DNA of 64,000 nucleotides from JAKOQB01 sp050258235. Lineage in GTDB: Bacteria > Pseudomonadota > Gammaproteobacteria > Burkholderiales > Burkholderiaceae_F. The position numbers and the translations under genes were made by a program. Location of the stretch: assembly GCA_050258235.1 (NCBI GenBank), contig JBLMYK010000145.1:11906-75905 (forward strand), read 5' to 3'. A model generated the notes under the pieces. That model was not told the origin of the DNA, searched no databases, and worked only from the letters and a program-made list of their open reading frames with translations. Positions 36,644-46,050 of this stretch are shown in pieces. Positions within the stretch are counted from its first letter, which is position 1; each line of letters opens with the position of its first letter.

Positions 36644-37927
36644 TCAGTAGGTCTCCAGGTGCAGCCGGCCCTCCCGCTTCAGGGACGCGGCCACGGCGTC
36701 CCATGAAAGCCCGGCTTGTTGCGCGATGTCGCGCAGCGCGAGCACCACGCCCTCTTCCATTGCCTTGAGTCCGCAAACGTAGAGGTAGGTATTCGGATCG
36801 GCCAGCATCGGTGCGAGATCGGCGGCGCGCCCGCGCATCGCGTCCTGCACATAACGCTTCGGCTGCCCCGGCGTGCGCGAGAACGCGAAGCTGATGTCGA
36901 TGAAGTCCTTCGGCAGGTTCTGCAGCGGACCGAAGTACGGCAGGTCCTCCTTGGTGCGGGCGCCGAAGAACAGCATCAGCTTGCCGCCCTCGAACTTGCC
37001 GGACTTGCGCAGGCGGCGGCGCCACTCGGTCATCGCGCGCATCGGCGCGGATCCGGTTCCGGTGCAGATCATCACGATGTTGGAACGCGGATGATTCGGC
37101 ATCAGGAAGCTGGCGCCGAACGGGCCGATCACCTGCACCTTGTCGCCCACCTTCAGGTCGCACATGTAGTTGCTTGCGACGCCGCGCACGGGATTGCCCT
37201 GGTGGTCCTGCAGCACCCGCTTGATCGTCAGCGCCAGGTTGTTGTACCCGGGCCGCTCGCCGTTGCGCGCGCTCGACACCGAATACTGGCGCGGATGGTG
37301 CGGCCGGCCGCTGGCATCGATTCCCGGGGGAATCACGCCGATCGACTGGCCCTCCAGCACGGGAAACGGCATCGTGCCGAGGTCCAGCACGATGTGGTGC
37401 GTGTCGTATTCGCGTCCGACCTCGGTCACGCGCACGTTGCCTGCGACCGTGGCCGTCACATACTTCTCTGCGGCCCTCGGCCCGTACAGATTCGTGTACG
37501 CGTGCGCAGCGGACCACGGCGGAACGGTGGCGTTGTATTCGCTGGCGTTGAAGGTCCCCTCGCCGGTCATTGTGCCGGCGGCATCGGGCGCGGGCGCCGT
37601 GACGGGCGCGGGCGCCTCCAGGGTCACCCCCGCGTCGGCCAGCTGCTCTGACGTCAGCTCGGCCGGGAGCGCATCCCAGGTCAGCTGCTCGGCGACGCTG
37701 TAGGCGCTGGCGCGCGGCATCGTGCGCCAGTTGTCGATCGCGCCGGTCGGGCAGGGTGGAATACAGGCCAGGCAGTGCTCGCACTTGGCGGCATCGACGA
37801 CGTAGTTGCGGTCATCATGCGTGACCGCGCCCTTTGGGCAAGTGGCCTCGCAGGTGTTGCAGCGGATGCAGATCTCCGGGTCGATCAGGTGCTGCTTGAT
37901 GAAGACCCCTTCGACCGCGGCGTTCAT
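36644..37927 (-). CDS. boxA: Benzoyl-CoA 2,3-epoxidase reductase component BoxA
   Basis: NADPH-dependent flavoprotein that supplies electrons to BoxB for epoxidation of benzoyl-CoA. The 427 residues begin with two 4Fe-4S clusters: C20, C23, C26, C30 and C49, C52, C55, C59. A linker of about 80 residues rich in Ala and Pro leads to an FNR-type domain with FAD motif HPRQYSVSSARNG and NADPH motif MICTGTGSAPMRA, ending in the C-terminal LHLETY. It is 25 bases after boxB. Confidence 0.96.
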   Translation of the reverse strand: MNAAVEGVFIKQHLIDPEICIRCNTCEATCPKGAVTHDDRNYVVDAAKCEHCLACIPPCPTGAIDNWRTMPRASAYSVAEQLTWDALPAELTSEQLADAGVTLEAPAPVTAPAPDAAGTMTGEGTFNASEYNATVPPWSAAHAYTNLYGPRAAEKYVTATVAGNVRVTEVGREYDTHHIVLDLGTMPFPVLEGQSIGVIPPGIDASGRPHHPRQYSVSSARNGERPGYNNLALTIKRVLQDHQGNPVRGVASNYMCDLKVGDKVQVIGPFGASFLMPNHPRSNIVMICTGTGSAPMRAMTEWRRRLRKSGKFEGGKLMLFFGARTKEDLPYFGPLQNLPKDFIDISFAFSRTPGQPKRYVQDAMRGRAADLAPMLADPNTYLYVCGLKAMEEGVVLALRDIAQQAGLSWDAVAASLKREGRLHLETY

Positions 37928-37952
37928 GGCGGCGTCTCCGTCCGGAACGATC

Positions 37953-39380
<1,428 letters not shown>

Positions 39381-39415
39381 GCTGGTTTCCCGTGAAGGTT
39401 GTCGCTATCTCTGAT

Positions 39416-39503
39416 CCGTTGTTCGTTGCCCGTTGTCGGTTGTCCGTTGTCCGCAAAGTCTGCGCGTGTGCACGGTCTGCGCAGAACGGAGAACGGGCAA
39501 CGG
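39416..39503. repeat. Heptameric tandem repeat with inverted partner between boxC and boxB
   Basis: Five 7-base units run from 39416 to 39450 on the plus strand: CCGTTGT, TCGTTGC, CCGTTGT, CGGTTGT, CCGTTGT. At 39484-39503 the inverse complement of the same pattern appears (GAACGGAGAACGGGCAACGG). On the mRNA strand the two parts can fold into a stem of roughly 15-18 base pairs between the boxC stop and boxB start, with an inner GTCTGCGC/GCGCAGA-type pairing in the loop. It may protect or separate the boxC and boxB messages. Confidence 0.75.
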
Positions 39504-39506
39504 CCC

Positions 39507-41162
39507 TTAGACGCGGCTCCAGTCGAAGGCGGCTTTTTCGCCCTTGCCATAGACCTTCAGCGCGCCCTTGTCGCCGACCGCGTTCGGGCGCTGGAAGATC
39601 CAGTTCTGCCACGCAGTCAGTCGACCGAAGATCCGGGTGAACATGGTTTCACGGCCGTTGAAGCGCAGGTTCGCCTCCATGCCCGTCAGGGCATCGGGCG
39701 ACATCGCGACGCGCTCCTCGACGGCGATTCTGACCTCGTCCGCCCAGTCGATGTCGTCCGGATTCGACGTCACGAGCCCGAGGGCGAACGCGGCGTCCGC
39801 ATCCAGCATTTCGCCGGCGCGGGCGCGCACCGCGTCGAGCGGTCCGGGCTCCTCATAGAAGCGGCGGGCAAGACGGCTCTGGTCGGTGGCCATCGGGTAG
39901 AGGCCGAAGTTGACCTCGCCGACGGCAAGCCGCGGCGCGCGCGGATCGTCGGGCGCGGCGAGCATGTAGCTGCGGTCGCAGGCGAGCGCGAGTTCAAGCA
40001 GCGTGCCGGCGAAGCAAGAACCCGGCTCGATCAGCGCGAACAGGCTGCGCGACGAAACGTCGAGGCGGCTCAGCGTCCTGCGCAGCAGCCCGATCGTCTC
40101 GCGCACGAACCAGTGGTCGCGATGGGCCAGCAGCGTGGCGTCCGTCGCCAGCATCGCGGCGGCGTCGCCCTCGGTCTTCAGCAGCCAGGTGCCAATGTCG
40201 AGTTCGTTGGTGCGCATCGACAGGATCGCGTCGTCGAGCTCGCGCGCCAGCGCGAGCGGATACCAGTTGGCACCGGCAGCGAGGATCGCCTCGATCGTTG
40301 CCGGCTGTTCGGCGCCTGGTCCCCGGACGGTGAACGTCGCCGTGCGCCGAGCGCGGTCGACCTCGACCTTCACATTCGTGTAGCGCAGCGCGTCGGCCTC
40401 GATCGTGCGGTTCAGCGGAGCCAGTTCGATGCCCTTCGCATCCGCCGGCCGGTCGCTGAGCTCCGCCAGCGCCAGCGCGCGCTCGCGCACCCGCTGCGCG
40501 AACACCGCCGGGCGGGCGATATCGTCGACGAGGCGCCAGTCCTTCGCCCTCTGCCCGCGCACACCCTCGGTCGTGGTGCAGAAGATGTCGGCGAGATCGT
40601 GGCGAACATGGCGCTTGTCCGTCACGCGCGTCAGGCCACCCGTGCCCGGCAGCACGCCCAGCAGCGGCACCTCGGGCAGGCTTACCGCGCTCGACCGGTC
40701 GTCGACCAGGATGATCTCGTCGCAGGCAAGCGCGAGCTCGTAGCCGCCACCGGCGCACGAACCGTTGACCGCGGCGATGAACTTCAGCCCCGACTGGCGG
40801 CTGGAATCTTCCAGTCCGTTGCGCGTCTCGTTGGTGAACTTGCAGAAATTGACCTTCCACGCGTGGCTGGAGACGCCGAGCATGAAGATGTTGGCCCCCG
40901 AACAGAACACCCGGTCCTTCAGGCTCGTGAGGACCACGGTGCGGACTTCGGGATGCTCGAAGCGGATGCGGTTCACCGCGTCGTTCAGTTCAATGTCGAC
41001 GCCGAGGTCGTAACTGTTCAGCTTCAGCTTGTAGCCCGGCCGCAAGCCCGCGTTCTCGTCGAAATCGGCGGCCAGAGTGGCGACCGGCCCGTCGAATTCG
41101 AGTTTCCAGTGCCGATACCGCGCGGGTTCGGTCTGATAGTCGACACGAAGTTCATTGCTCAC
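39507..41162 (-). CDS. boxC: Benzoyl-CoA-dihydrodiol lyase BoxC (2,3-epoxybenzoyl-CoA dihydrolase)
   Basis: Opens the epoxybenzoyl-CoA ring hydrolytically, releasing formate and yielding 3,4-dehydroadipyl-CoA semialdehyde. The protein belongs to the crotonase superfamily and has the family length near 550. The oxyanion-hole segments are visible in the first half: FCSGANIFMLG and AVNGSCAGGGYELALACDE, then LPEVPLLGVLPGTGGL. The frame extends to a GTG at 41201, but a GTG at 41162 preceded by GGGAG gives VSNELRVDYQTEPARY and is preferred (551 residues). It is the first structural gene after the box promoter. Confidence 0.96.
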   Translation of the reverse strand: MSNELRVDYQTEPARYRHWKLEFDGPVATLAADFDENAGLRPGYKLKLNSYDLGVDIELNDAVNRIRFEHPEVRTVVLTSLKDRVFCSGANIFMLGVSSHAWKVNFCKFTNETRNGLEDSSRQSGLKFIAAVNGSCAGGGYELALACDEIILVDDRSSAVSLPEVPLLGVLPGTGGLTRVTDKRHVRHDLADIFCTTTEGVRGQRAKDWRLVDDIARPAVFAQRVRERALALAELSDRPADAKGIELAPLNRTIEADALRYTNVKVEVDRARRTATFTVRGPGAEQPATIEAILAAGANWYPLALARELDDAILSMRTNELDIGTWLLKTEGDAAAMLATDATLLAHRDHWFVRETIGLLRRTLSRLDVSSRSLFALIEPGSCFAGTLLELALACDRSYMLAAPDDPRAPRLAVGEVNFGLYPMATDQSRLARRFYEEPGPLDAVRARAGEMLDADAAFALGLVTSNPDDIDWADEVRIAVEERVAMSPDALTGMEANLRFNGRETMFTRIFGRLTAWQNWIFQRPNAVGDKGALKVYGKGEKAAFDWSRV

Positions 41163-41203
41163 CGCTTCGTCTCCCGAATATGGAAAAATAATGCATAGCA
41201 CGA

Positions 41204-41245
41204 CAAGCAGATAGGCATCATAATTCCTATTTGCGGCGGCGTCAA
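41204..41245 (-). promoter_or_regulatory. Box operon promoter with overlapping operator-like motif
   Basis: On the minus strand there is TTGACG (complement of 41240-41245), a 17-base spacer and TATGAT (complement of 41217-41222), a near-consensus sigma70 promoter. It lies about 50-80 bases before the boxC start. The plus-strand word CAAGCAGATAGGCATCAT at 41204-41221 covers the -10 and the probable start site. It matches, allowing two single-base gaps, the inverted repeat arms near boxR. This is the expected geometry for repression by BoxR. Confidence 0.75.
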
Positions 41246-41270
41246 CCGCGCTCCTGCGCGATCCCGCGGG

Positions 41271-42233
41271 TCACGCCGCAAGGCGAAGCGCGCGGCGCAC
41301 CAGTTCGCGCAGGGCGACGAAGGTCTCCTCGAGCGGCTGGGCGCTGGTATCGAGCCTGAATTCGGCCTTGGAGTAGAACGCGGCGCGCCCCGCGAGGATG
41401 CGTTTCAGGTCCTCCATCGCCTCGGCGCTGGACGACATCGGTCGCAGGTCGCCCTGCGCGGTCACCCGCCTCATGTGATCTTCCGGGTCCGCATGAAGCC
41501 AGACCGTGGTGCAGTGGGCGAGCAGCAGATTGAACGTCGCCGGATCCGAAACCAGTCCGCCGGGTATCGCGAGGATCGCCTCCGGATAGATCTGGATCGC
41601 CTCCTCCAGCGCGCGCCTTTCGTAGCGCCGGTAGGCATTCATGCCGTACAGCGCCTGGATCTCGGAGATCGTGCAGCCGGCGAACTTTTCGATTTCGCGG
41701 CTCAGCTCGACGAACGGAAATCCCAGGTCGTCGGCGAGCATCTGCCCGAGGGTCGACTTGCCGGCACCGCGCAGGCCGATCAGCGCGACGCGCGAACTGC
41801 GCGCCGCATTGGCGCCGCCGGTGCCCAGCATTTCGCCGATCGCGCCGCGCACGCGCCGCAGCGTGGCCTCATCGCGGTGTTCGAGCAGCTCGCGGATCAG
41901 CAGCCACTCGGGCGTAGAGGTCGTCACGTCGCCGAGCAGTTCCGCGAGCGGGCATTGCAGCGCGCCGGCGACCTGTTGCAGCACCAAAATCGACGCGTTG
42001 CCGATGCCGTACTCGAGGTTGGCCAGGTGTCGTTCCGAGATATCGGCCGACAGCGCAACCGCCTTGCGCGTGAGGCCCCTGCGGGCTCGCAGCGCCCGAA
42101 CCCGCTCGCCGAGCAACACAAGAAACGGGTTCTTTGCGTCCGCGTCCCTCGGCGCTGCAACGGCGCCCAAGCCGCGATCCGCTGCAGCATTGTCGGCCGA
42201 AAGAGAACCCCGATGAACTATCGTGCTTGACAT
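41271..42233 (-). CDS. boxR: Benzoyl-CoA-responsive regulator BoxR (XRE HTH plus shikimate kinase-like domain)
   Basis: Transcriptional repressor of box genes. From the ATG at 42233 it has 320 residues: an N-terminal XRE helix-turn-helix at about 39-100 (LGERVRALRARRGLTRKAVA, ISERHLANLEYGIGN) and a C-terminal shikimate kinase-like domain from about 148, with P-loop GLRGAGKS at 153-160. In Azoarcus the paralogous BzdR/BoxR proteins use this fused kinase fold to sense benzoyl-CoA. CGAGG precedes the ATG; a GTG at 42248 is less likely because it lies only about 12 bases from the predicted transcript start. It follows the box operon promoter and is transcribed in the same direction. Confidence 0.94.
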   Translation of the reverse strand: MSSTIVHRGSLSADNAAADRGLGAVAAPRDADAKNPFLVLLGERVRALRARRGLTRKAVALSADISERHLANLEYGIGNASILVLQQVAGALQCPLAELLGDVTTSTPEWLLIRELLEHRDEATLRRVRGAIGEMLGTGGANAARSSRVALIGLRGAGKSTLGQMLADDLGFPFVELSREIEKFAGCTISEIQALYGMNAYRRYERRALEEAIQIYPEAILAIPGGLVSDPATFNLLLAHCTTVWLHADPEDHMRRVTAQGDLRPMSSSAEAMEDLKRILAGRAAFYSKAEFRLDTSAQPLEETFVALRELVRRALRLAA

Positions 42234-42295
42234 GAACTGCCTCGCCACCTATCGTGGGACGCAAGCACAATAGTTCATCAATCTTTACGGTGCAA
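42212..42295 (-). promoter_or_regulatory. boxR: boxR promoter with 18-base inverted repeat (candidate BoxR operators)
   Basis: On the minus strand TTGCAC (complement of 42290-42295), a 17-base spacer and TATTGT (complement of 42267-42272) form a likely boxR promoter. Two arms are inverted with 17 of 18 matches: GATGAACTATCGTGCTTG at 42212-42229 and CAAGCACAATAGTTCATC at 42262-42279. The second arm covers the -10; the first lies in the boxR coding start. Each arm contains AGCA-N6-TTCA, close to the TGCA-N6-TGCA pattern I recall for BzdR-type operators. The same interval also precedes the divergent DUF4863 gene. Confidence 0.72.
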
Positions 42296-42313
42296 GCCTG
42301 AGAGGTCGACGAA

Positions 42314-42778
42314 ATGTCTCAGCACGCATTCCGCGAGCAGATCGCGCAACTCACCGCACGCCTCGCTGGCCGCCCGCTGGATGCGACGCTGGATGCCTGG
42401 CTCAACCGCGAATGCGGTCCGGCCAGCGACACCTACGAGGCGCTGTTCCGCTCATGTCGACAGGGCGTCGCCGAGGGCTGGCTGTGCGATCGCGAGGCCG
42501 GCGGAATTCGTTATGGACGGATCTTCAAGCCCGCGCCGGACCTGCACGGCTATTCGGTCGACGTGGTCGACATGAAGGACATCGCGGGGCCGCATCACGT
42601 GCATCCGAACGGAGAGATCGACCTGATCATGCCGATCGAGGGCGACGCCCGCTTCGACGGCCGGCCGGCGGGCTGGCTCGTCTGCCCGCCCGGAAGTGCG
42701 CACCGCCCGACGGTGTCGGACGGCCGCGCTCTCGTGCTCTATCTGCTGCCCGACGGCCGCATCGACTTCACGAAATGA
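42314..42778 (+). CDS. DUF4863/PnbB-like cupin protein
   Basis: Small cupin-like protein, 154 residues. The metal-binding pattern is clear: GPHHVHPNGE at 92-101 gives H95, H97 and E101, and CPPGSAHRP at 124-132 gives H130, with hydrophobic strands between as in single-domain cupins. As I recall, this family includes 4-hydroxylaminobenzoate lyase (PnbB), so action on a hydroxylated or amino-substituted benzoate is plausible, but no activity is proven here. It is divergent from boxR with the candidate operators between, and its stop overlaps the next start (ATGA). Confidence 0.8.
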   Translation: MSQHAFREQIAQLTARLAGRPLDATLDAWLNRECGPASDTYEALFRSCRQGVAEGWLCDREAGGIRYGRIFKPAPDLHGYSVDVVDMKDIAGPHHVHPNGEIDLIMPIEGDARFDGRPAGWLVCPPGSAHRPTVSDGRALVLYLLPDGRIDFTK

Positions 42779-44478
42779 GACGGCGGGCAACGGCCGCGCG
42801 CCGCGCGACGGTTGGACCGCTGAAGGAACTGCTTGCGCTGCTCGCCGAATTCGGGCCGGGGGCCGCAGCGCGGAAGCTCGCACTCCTGAGCGAACTGGAT
42901 GGAATCGACCTCGACCGCGCGCGCGATCTGTCGACGCTGCAGCGGATCGCCTGCTTCCTGCGCGCGTTTCCGGACGATCAGCGCGTGGAGCGACAGGCAC
43001 GACGGCTCGCGGCGGGCTTCGCCGAGCGCGTGGCGCGACTGCCGCGCGGCGAACGCGCCAAGCTCGACGACACGGGCATGGCGGGGACGACGACGCGGCA
43101 TGTGTATTCGTTCGCCGGCGCGCAGTGGCTCGCCCGCCGGTATCCGGACACGACCGAAATCGACTGGAAGGGCTACGGGTCGCCCGCGTCGCTGTCGGCG
43201 CTGCTGCAGCCGCTGCTCGATCCGTTCGAGGACGAGCACACCGAGTTCGATGCGGCGGGGGTGCGCGCGTGGATCCGGATCGCGAAGGGTGGACGTGCCG
43301 GCTCCGATCTGCGCTGGCTGCTGGCACAGGCGCCGGCCGGCGCGAAGGATGCGCGGGCCTTTGAACAGTCGTACGACGCCGCAGAGGTGCCGATCGAGTG
43401 GCGCATCGGCAGCGGCCGCGCGGCGATCGCAAATAACGCGTTGGTGCAGCCGCTGCAGTGCCGCGCCGGCGGCATGCGCAGGCCAGACACCGATCCGGCG
43501 GCGGCGATCCGCGAGCCGCTCTCGGGCATCTGTCTGCTGTCGCGCCGCGAAGCCGTGCGTCTGCTCGACGTATGGCGCACGGCGCTGTGGTCGCGCACGC
43601 GCAACGTGTTCCAGATGGAGCAGGCGAACCTCGACGAATGCTACCTGTGCGATTTCGGCCGCGGCCTGGCGATGGCAGCGGTCGGCGTGCGGCCGTCAAT
43701 GCGCAGCGCGCTCGAGGTCAACTACGGCTACCTCCTCCTCGCCAACGGCATGCCGATCGGCTACGGCGGCTTCACCACGCTGTTCTACCAGGTCAACACC
43801 GGCATCAACGTGTTCCCGGAGTATCGCGGCGGCGAGGCGGCGTACGCGTTCGAGCAGGCGCTGCGTGCGATGCGCGCGCTGACCGGCTGCGACCACGTGA
43901 TCATCAATCCTTACCAGTTCGGCGCCGGCAACGACGAGGCGCTGAAGAGCGGGTCTTACTGGTTCTACTACCGGCTCGGCTTTCGTTCTGTCGATGCGGG
44001 CGTGGGCGAGCTCGCGGCGCGCGAGTTCGGGCGCATGCGCGAGACGCGCGGCTATCGCGTGCCGATCGCCACGCTGCGCGGGCTCGCGCTATGCGACCTG
44101 CGGCTCGATCTGTCGGATCGCGTCGACCGGCTGTTCGACGAGGCGTGGCTGCCGGTGCTCGGGCGCGGAGTCACCGCAGCGATCGCGCGCGAGTCCGCAG
44201 TCAACCGCGGAAGAGCGCTGGCGCAGCTGACGCGACGGATCGCAAAGCTGCTGGACGTCGATCTGACGCGCTGGTCCGCGCGCGAGAGAACCGGCTTTGC
44301 GCAGTTCGCGCCGATCCTGGCGCAGATCGAGGATCTGGCGCGGTGGCCAGCGGAAGACCGGCGCGCGCTGGCGGAGCTGGCCCGCGCGCGTTGGGCGGCG
44401 AACGAGCGTGATTTCGCTGCGCGCATGCGAGCGCACGGGCGGTTGCGGCTTGCGCTGATGCGCGCCGCGACGGTGTAG
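42775..44478 (+). CDS. Uncharacterised 567-residue protein with GNAT-like core
   Basis: Start ATG at 42775 overlaps the cupin stop, so the two are translationally coupled. Residues 1-300 are an alpha-helical region without a recognised family. Residues about 310-405 look like an acetyltransferase fold: LLLANGMPIGYGGFTTLFYQ is the strand pair before the binding loop, FPEYRGGEAAYAFEQALRAM at 347-366 matches the R/Q-x-x-G-x-A acetyl-CoA loop and helix, and SGSYWFYYRLGFRS at 392-405 is the typical GNAT end. Residues 410-567 are helical and arginine-rich. The catalytic residues cannot be assigned. No function is claimed; position links it to benzoate metabolism or its control. Confidence 0.7.
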   Translation: MRRRATAARRATVGPLKELLALLAEFGPGAAARKLALLSELDGIDLDRARDLSTLQRIACFLRAFPDDQRVERQARRLAAGFAERVARLPRGERAKLDDTGMAGTTTRHVYSFAGAQWLARRYPDTTEIDWKGYGSPASLSALLQPLLDPFEDEHTEFDAAGVRAWIRIAKGGRAGSDLRWLLAQAPAGAKDARAFEQSYDAAEVPIEWRIGSGRAAIANNALVQPLQCRAGGMRRPDTDPAAAIREPLSGICLLSRREAVRLLDVWRTALWSRTRNVFQMEQANLDECYLCDFGRGLAMAAVGVRPSMRSALEVNYGYLLLANGMPIGYGGFTTLFYQVNTGINVFPEYRGGEAAYAFEQALRAMRALTGCDHVIINPYQFGAGNDEALKSGSYWFYYRLGFRSVDAGVGELAAREFGRMRETRGYRVPIATLRGLALCDLRLDLSDRVDRLFDEAWLPVLGRGVTAAIARESAVNRGRALAQLTRRIAKLLDVDLTRWSARERTGFAQFAPILAQIEDLARWPAEDRRALAELARARWAANERDFAARMRAHGRLRLALMRAATV

Positions 44479-44481
44479 TGC

Positions 44482-45141
44482 TCAGCGCTTGCGCGCCAGC
44501 GTCAATCCGTCGCCGAGCGGCAGCAGAACCATGTCGATGCGCTCGTCGCGGTGCAGCTTCTCGTTGAAGCGCTGCAGCGCGACGGTGTCGGCATCGGTCG
44601 ACGGCTGCGCGACCCGGCCGCTCCAAAGGGTGTTGTCGACCGCGATCAGGCCGCCGGTGCGCAGCAGCTTCAGGCACCGCTCGTAGTAGCCGTCGTAACC
44701 GGTCTTGTCGGCGTCGATGAACGCGAAGTCGTAGCGGCCGACCTCGCCGGCGAGGATGTGCTCGTCGAGCGTCTGTGCCGCCGGCGCGAGCACGAGCCTG
44801 ATCTTGTGCGCGACGCCGGCAAGCTGCCAGTATTCGCGCGCCACGCGCGTGTATTCGTCGCTGACGTCGCACGCAAGCATCTGGCCGTCGGACGGCAGCG
44901 CCAGCGCCACTGCGAGCGCGCTATAGCCGGTGAACACGCCGACTTCGATCGTGCGCCGCGCGCCGATCAGCTTGACCAGCAGAGCCAGCAGCTGCCCCTG
45001 CTCGGGTGCGATCTGCATGTTCGCGTTCGGCAGCGCGCGTGTCGCGTCGCGCAGCGCGGCCAGCTCCGGGTGCTCGCGCAGCGAATGAGCGAGCACGTAG
45101 TCGTACAGCGTGTCGTCGAGCTTCAATGTCCTGCGTGACAT
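44482..45141 (-). CDS. O-methyltransferase, family 3 (caffeoyl-CoA type)
   Basis: SAM-dependent, divalent metal O-methyltransferase. The 219 residues contain the SAM motif EVGVFTGYSALAVALAL (about 67-83), the acidic strand ACDVSDEY, and the metal/substrate strand FAFIDADKTGYDGYYE with following VDNTLWSG. It is close to the catechol or caffeoyl-CoA methyltransferase group, whose substrates have vicinal hydroxyls, such as ring-dihydroxylated aromatics. The actual substrate is unknown. The ROK kinase stop lies only 3 bases upstream, so they are probably cotranscribed. Confidence 0.92.
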   Translation of the reverse strand: MSRRTLKLDDTLYDYVLAHSLREHPELAALRDATRALPNANMQIAPEQGQLLALLVKLIGARRTIEVGVFTGYSALAVALALPSDGQMLACDVSDEYTRVAREYWQLAGVAHKIRLVLAPAAQTLDEHILAGEVGRYDFAFIDADKTGYDGYYERCLKLLRTGGLIAVDNTLWSGRVAQPSTDADTVALQRFNEKLHRDERIDMVLLPLGDGLTLARKR

Positions 45142-45144
45142 CGC

Positions 45145-46047
45145 TCAATCATTCCACAACCACGCCGCGCCGCGCACGCCGGATGAATCGCCGTGACGGT
45201 TGCGCGCGAACCGCGTGCGCACGTCGTCGGAAAATACGTACGCGCTCCAGCGCTGCGGCACTTCGCGATACAGCGCGTCGATGTTCGACACGCCGCCCCC
45301 GGCGACGATCACGTCGGGGTCGAGGATGTTGATCACGGCGCCGAGCGCGCGCGCGAGCCGGTCGCAGTAGCGTTCCAGCGTGGCGCGGCACGCTGCGTCA
45401 CCCGTCGCTGCTTGCTCCGCGATCTGCCGCGCCGTCAGCGACACGCGGGTGCGGCGCTGGTGGTCGCCGGCCATGCCGGGCCCCGAAAGATATGTCTCGA
45501 CGCAGCCCGCGCGGCCGCAGTAGCAGACCGGCTGCGGCCAGTCGTCGGGGCCGATGCGCGGCAGCGCGTTGTGGCCCCATTCGCCGGCGATGCCGTTCGG
45601 CCCGTCGACCACCTTGCGGTCGAAGACGATGCCGCCGCCGACCCCGGTGCCGAGAATGATTCCGAACACGTTGCGCGCGCCTGTGGCGGCGCCATCGACC
45701 GCCTCCGAAAGTGCGAAGCAGTTGGCGTCGTTGGCGATGCGCACCGGCCGCGCGAGCCGCTGCTCCAGATCCTGCAGCAGCGGCTGATCGTTCAGGCACA
45801 ACGAGTTGGAGTTCTTCATCCGTCCGGTCGCGCGCGACAGCGATCCGGGCGTGGCCACACCGACCGTGCCGCGCTCGCCCAGTTCGCGCTCCGCCTCGGC
45901 GACCAGCCGCACGATCGCCTCAACCGTCGCCGCATAGTCGCCCGGCGGCGTGTCCACGCGCCGGCGGAAGATCTCGCGTCCGCTGTGATCGAGCGCGACG
46001 CACTCGATCTTGGTGCCGCCGAGATCGACGCCGATGCGGACGGGCAT
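45145..46047 (-). CDS. ROK family sugar kinase (fructokinase-like)
   Basis: Phosphorylates a hexose with ATP. The 300 residues carry the N-terminal phosphate loop GVDLGGTKIECVAL. The ROK signature region (GTGVGGGIVFDRKVVDGPNGIAGEWGH, in outline) follows, and the zinc-binding CYCGRAGCVETYLSGPG is present. The IECVALD and ETYLSGPG details are like the Mak (manno/fructokinase) branch more than glucokinases or NagC repressors; no HTH is present. The stop of the MetE-like gene is 3 bases before its start. Confidence 0.9.
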   Translation of the reverse strand: MPVRIGVDLGGTKIECVALDHSGREIFRRRVDTPPGDYAATVEAIVRLVAEAERELGERGTVGVATPGSLSRATGRMKNSNSLCLNDQPLLQDLEQRLARPVRIANDANCFALSEAVDGAATGARNVFGIILGTGVGGGIVFDRKVVDGPNGIAGEWGHNALPRIGPDDWPQPVCYCGRAGCVETYLSGPGMAGDHQRRTRVSLTARQIAEQAATGDAACRATLERYCDRLARALGAVINILDPDVIVAGGGVSNIDALYREVPQRWSAYVFSDDVRTRFARNRHGDSSGVRGAAWLWND

Positions 46048-46050
46048 CGG

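Noticed and set aside
39391..39404. GTTTCCCGTGAAGG as a third parS
   Set aside because: It resembles the site but lacks the central CACGTG, which ParB needs.
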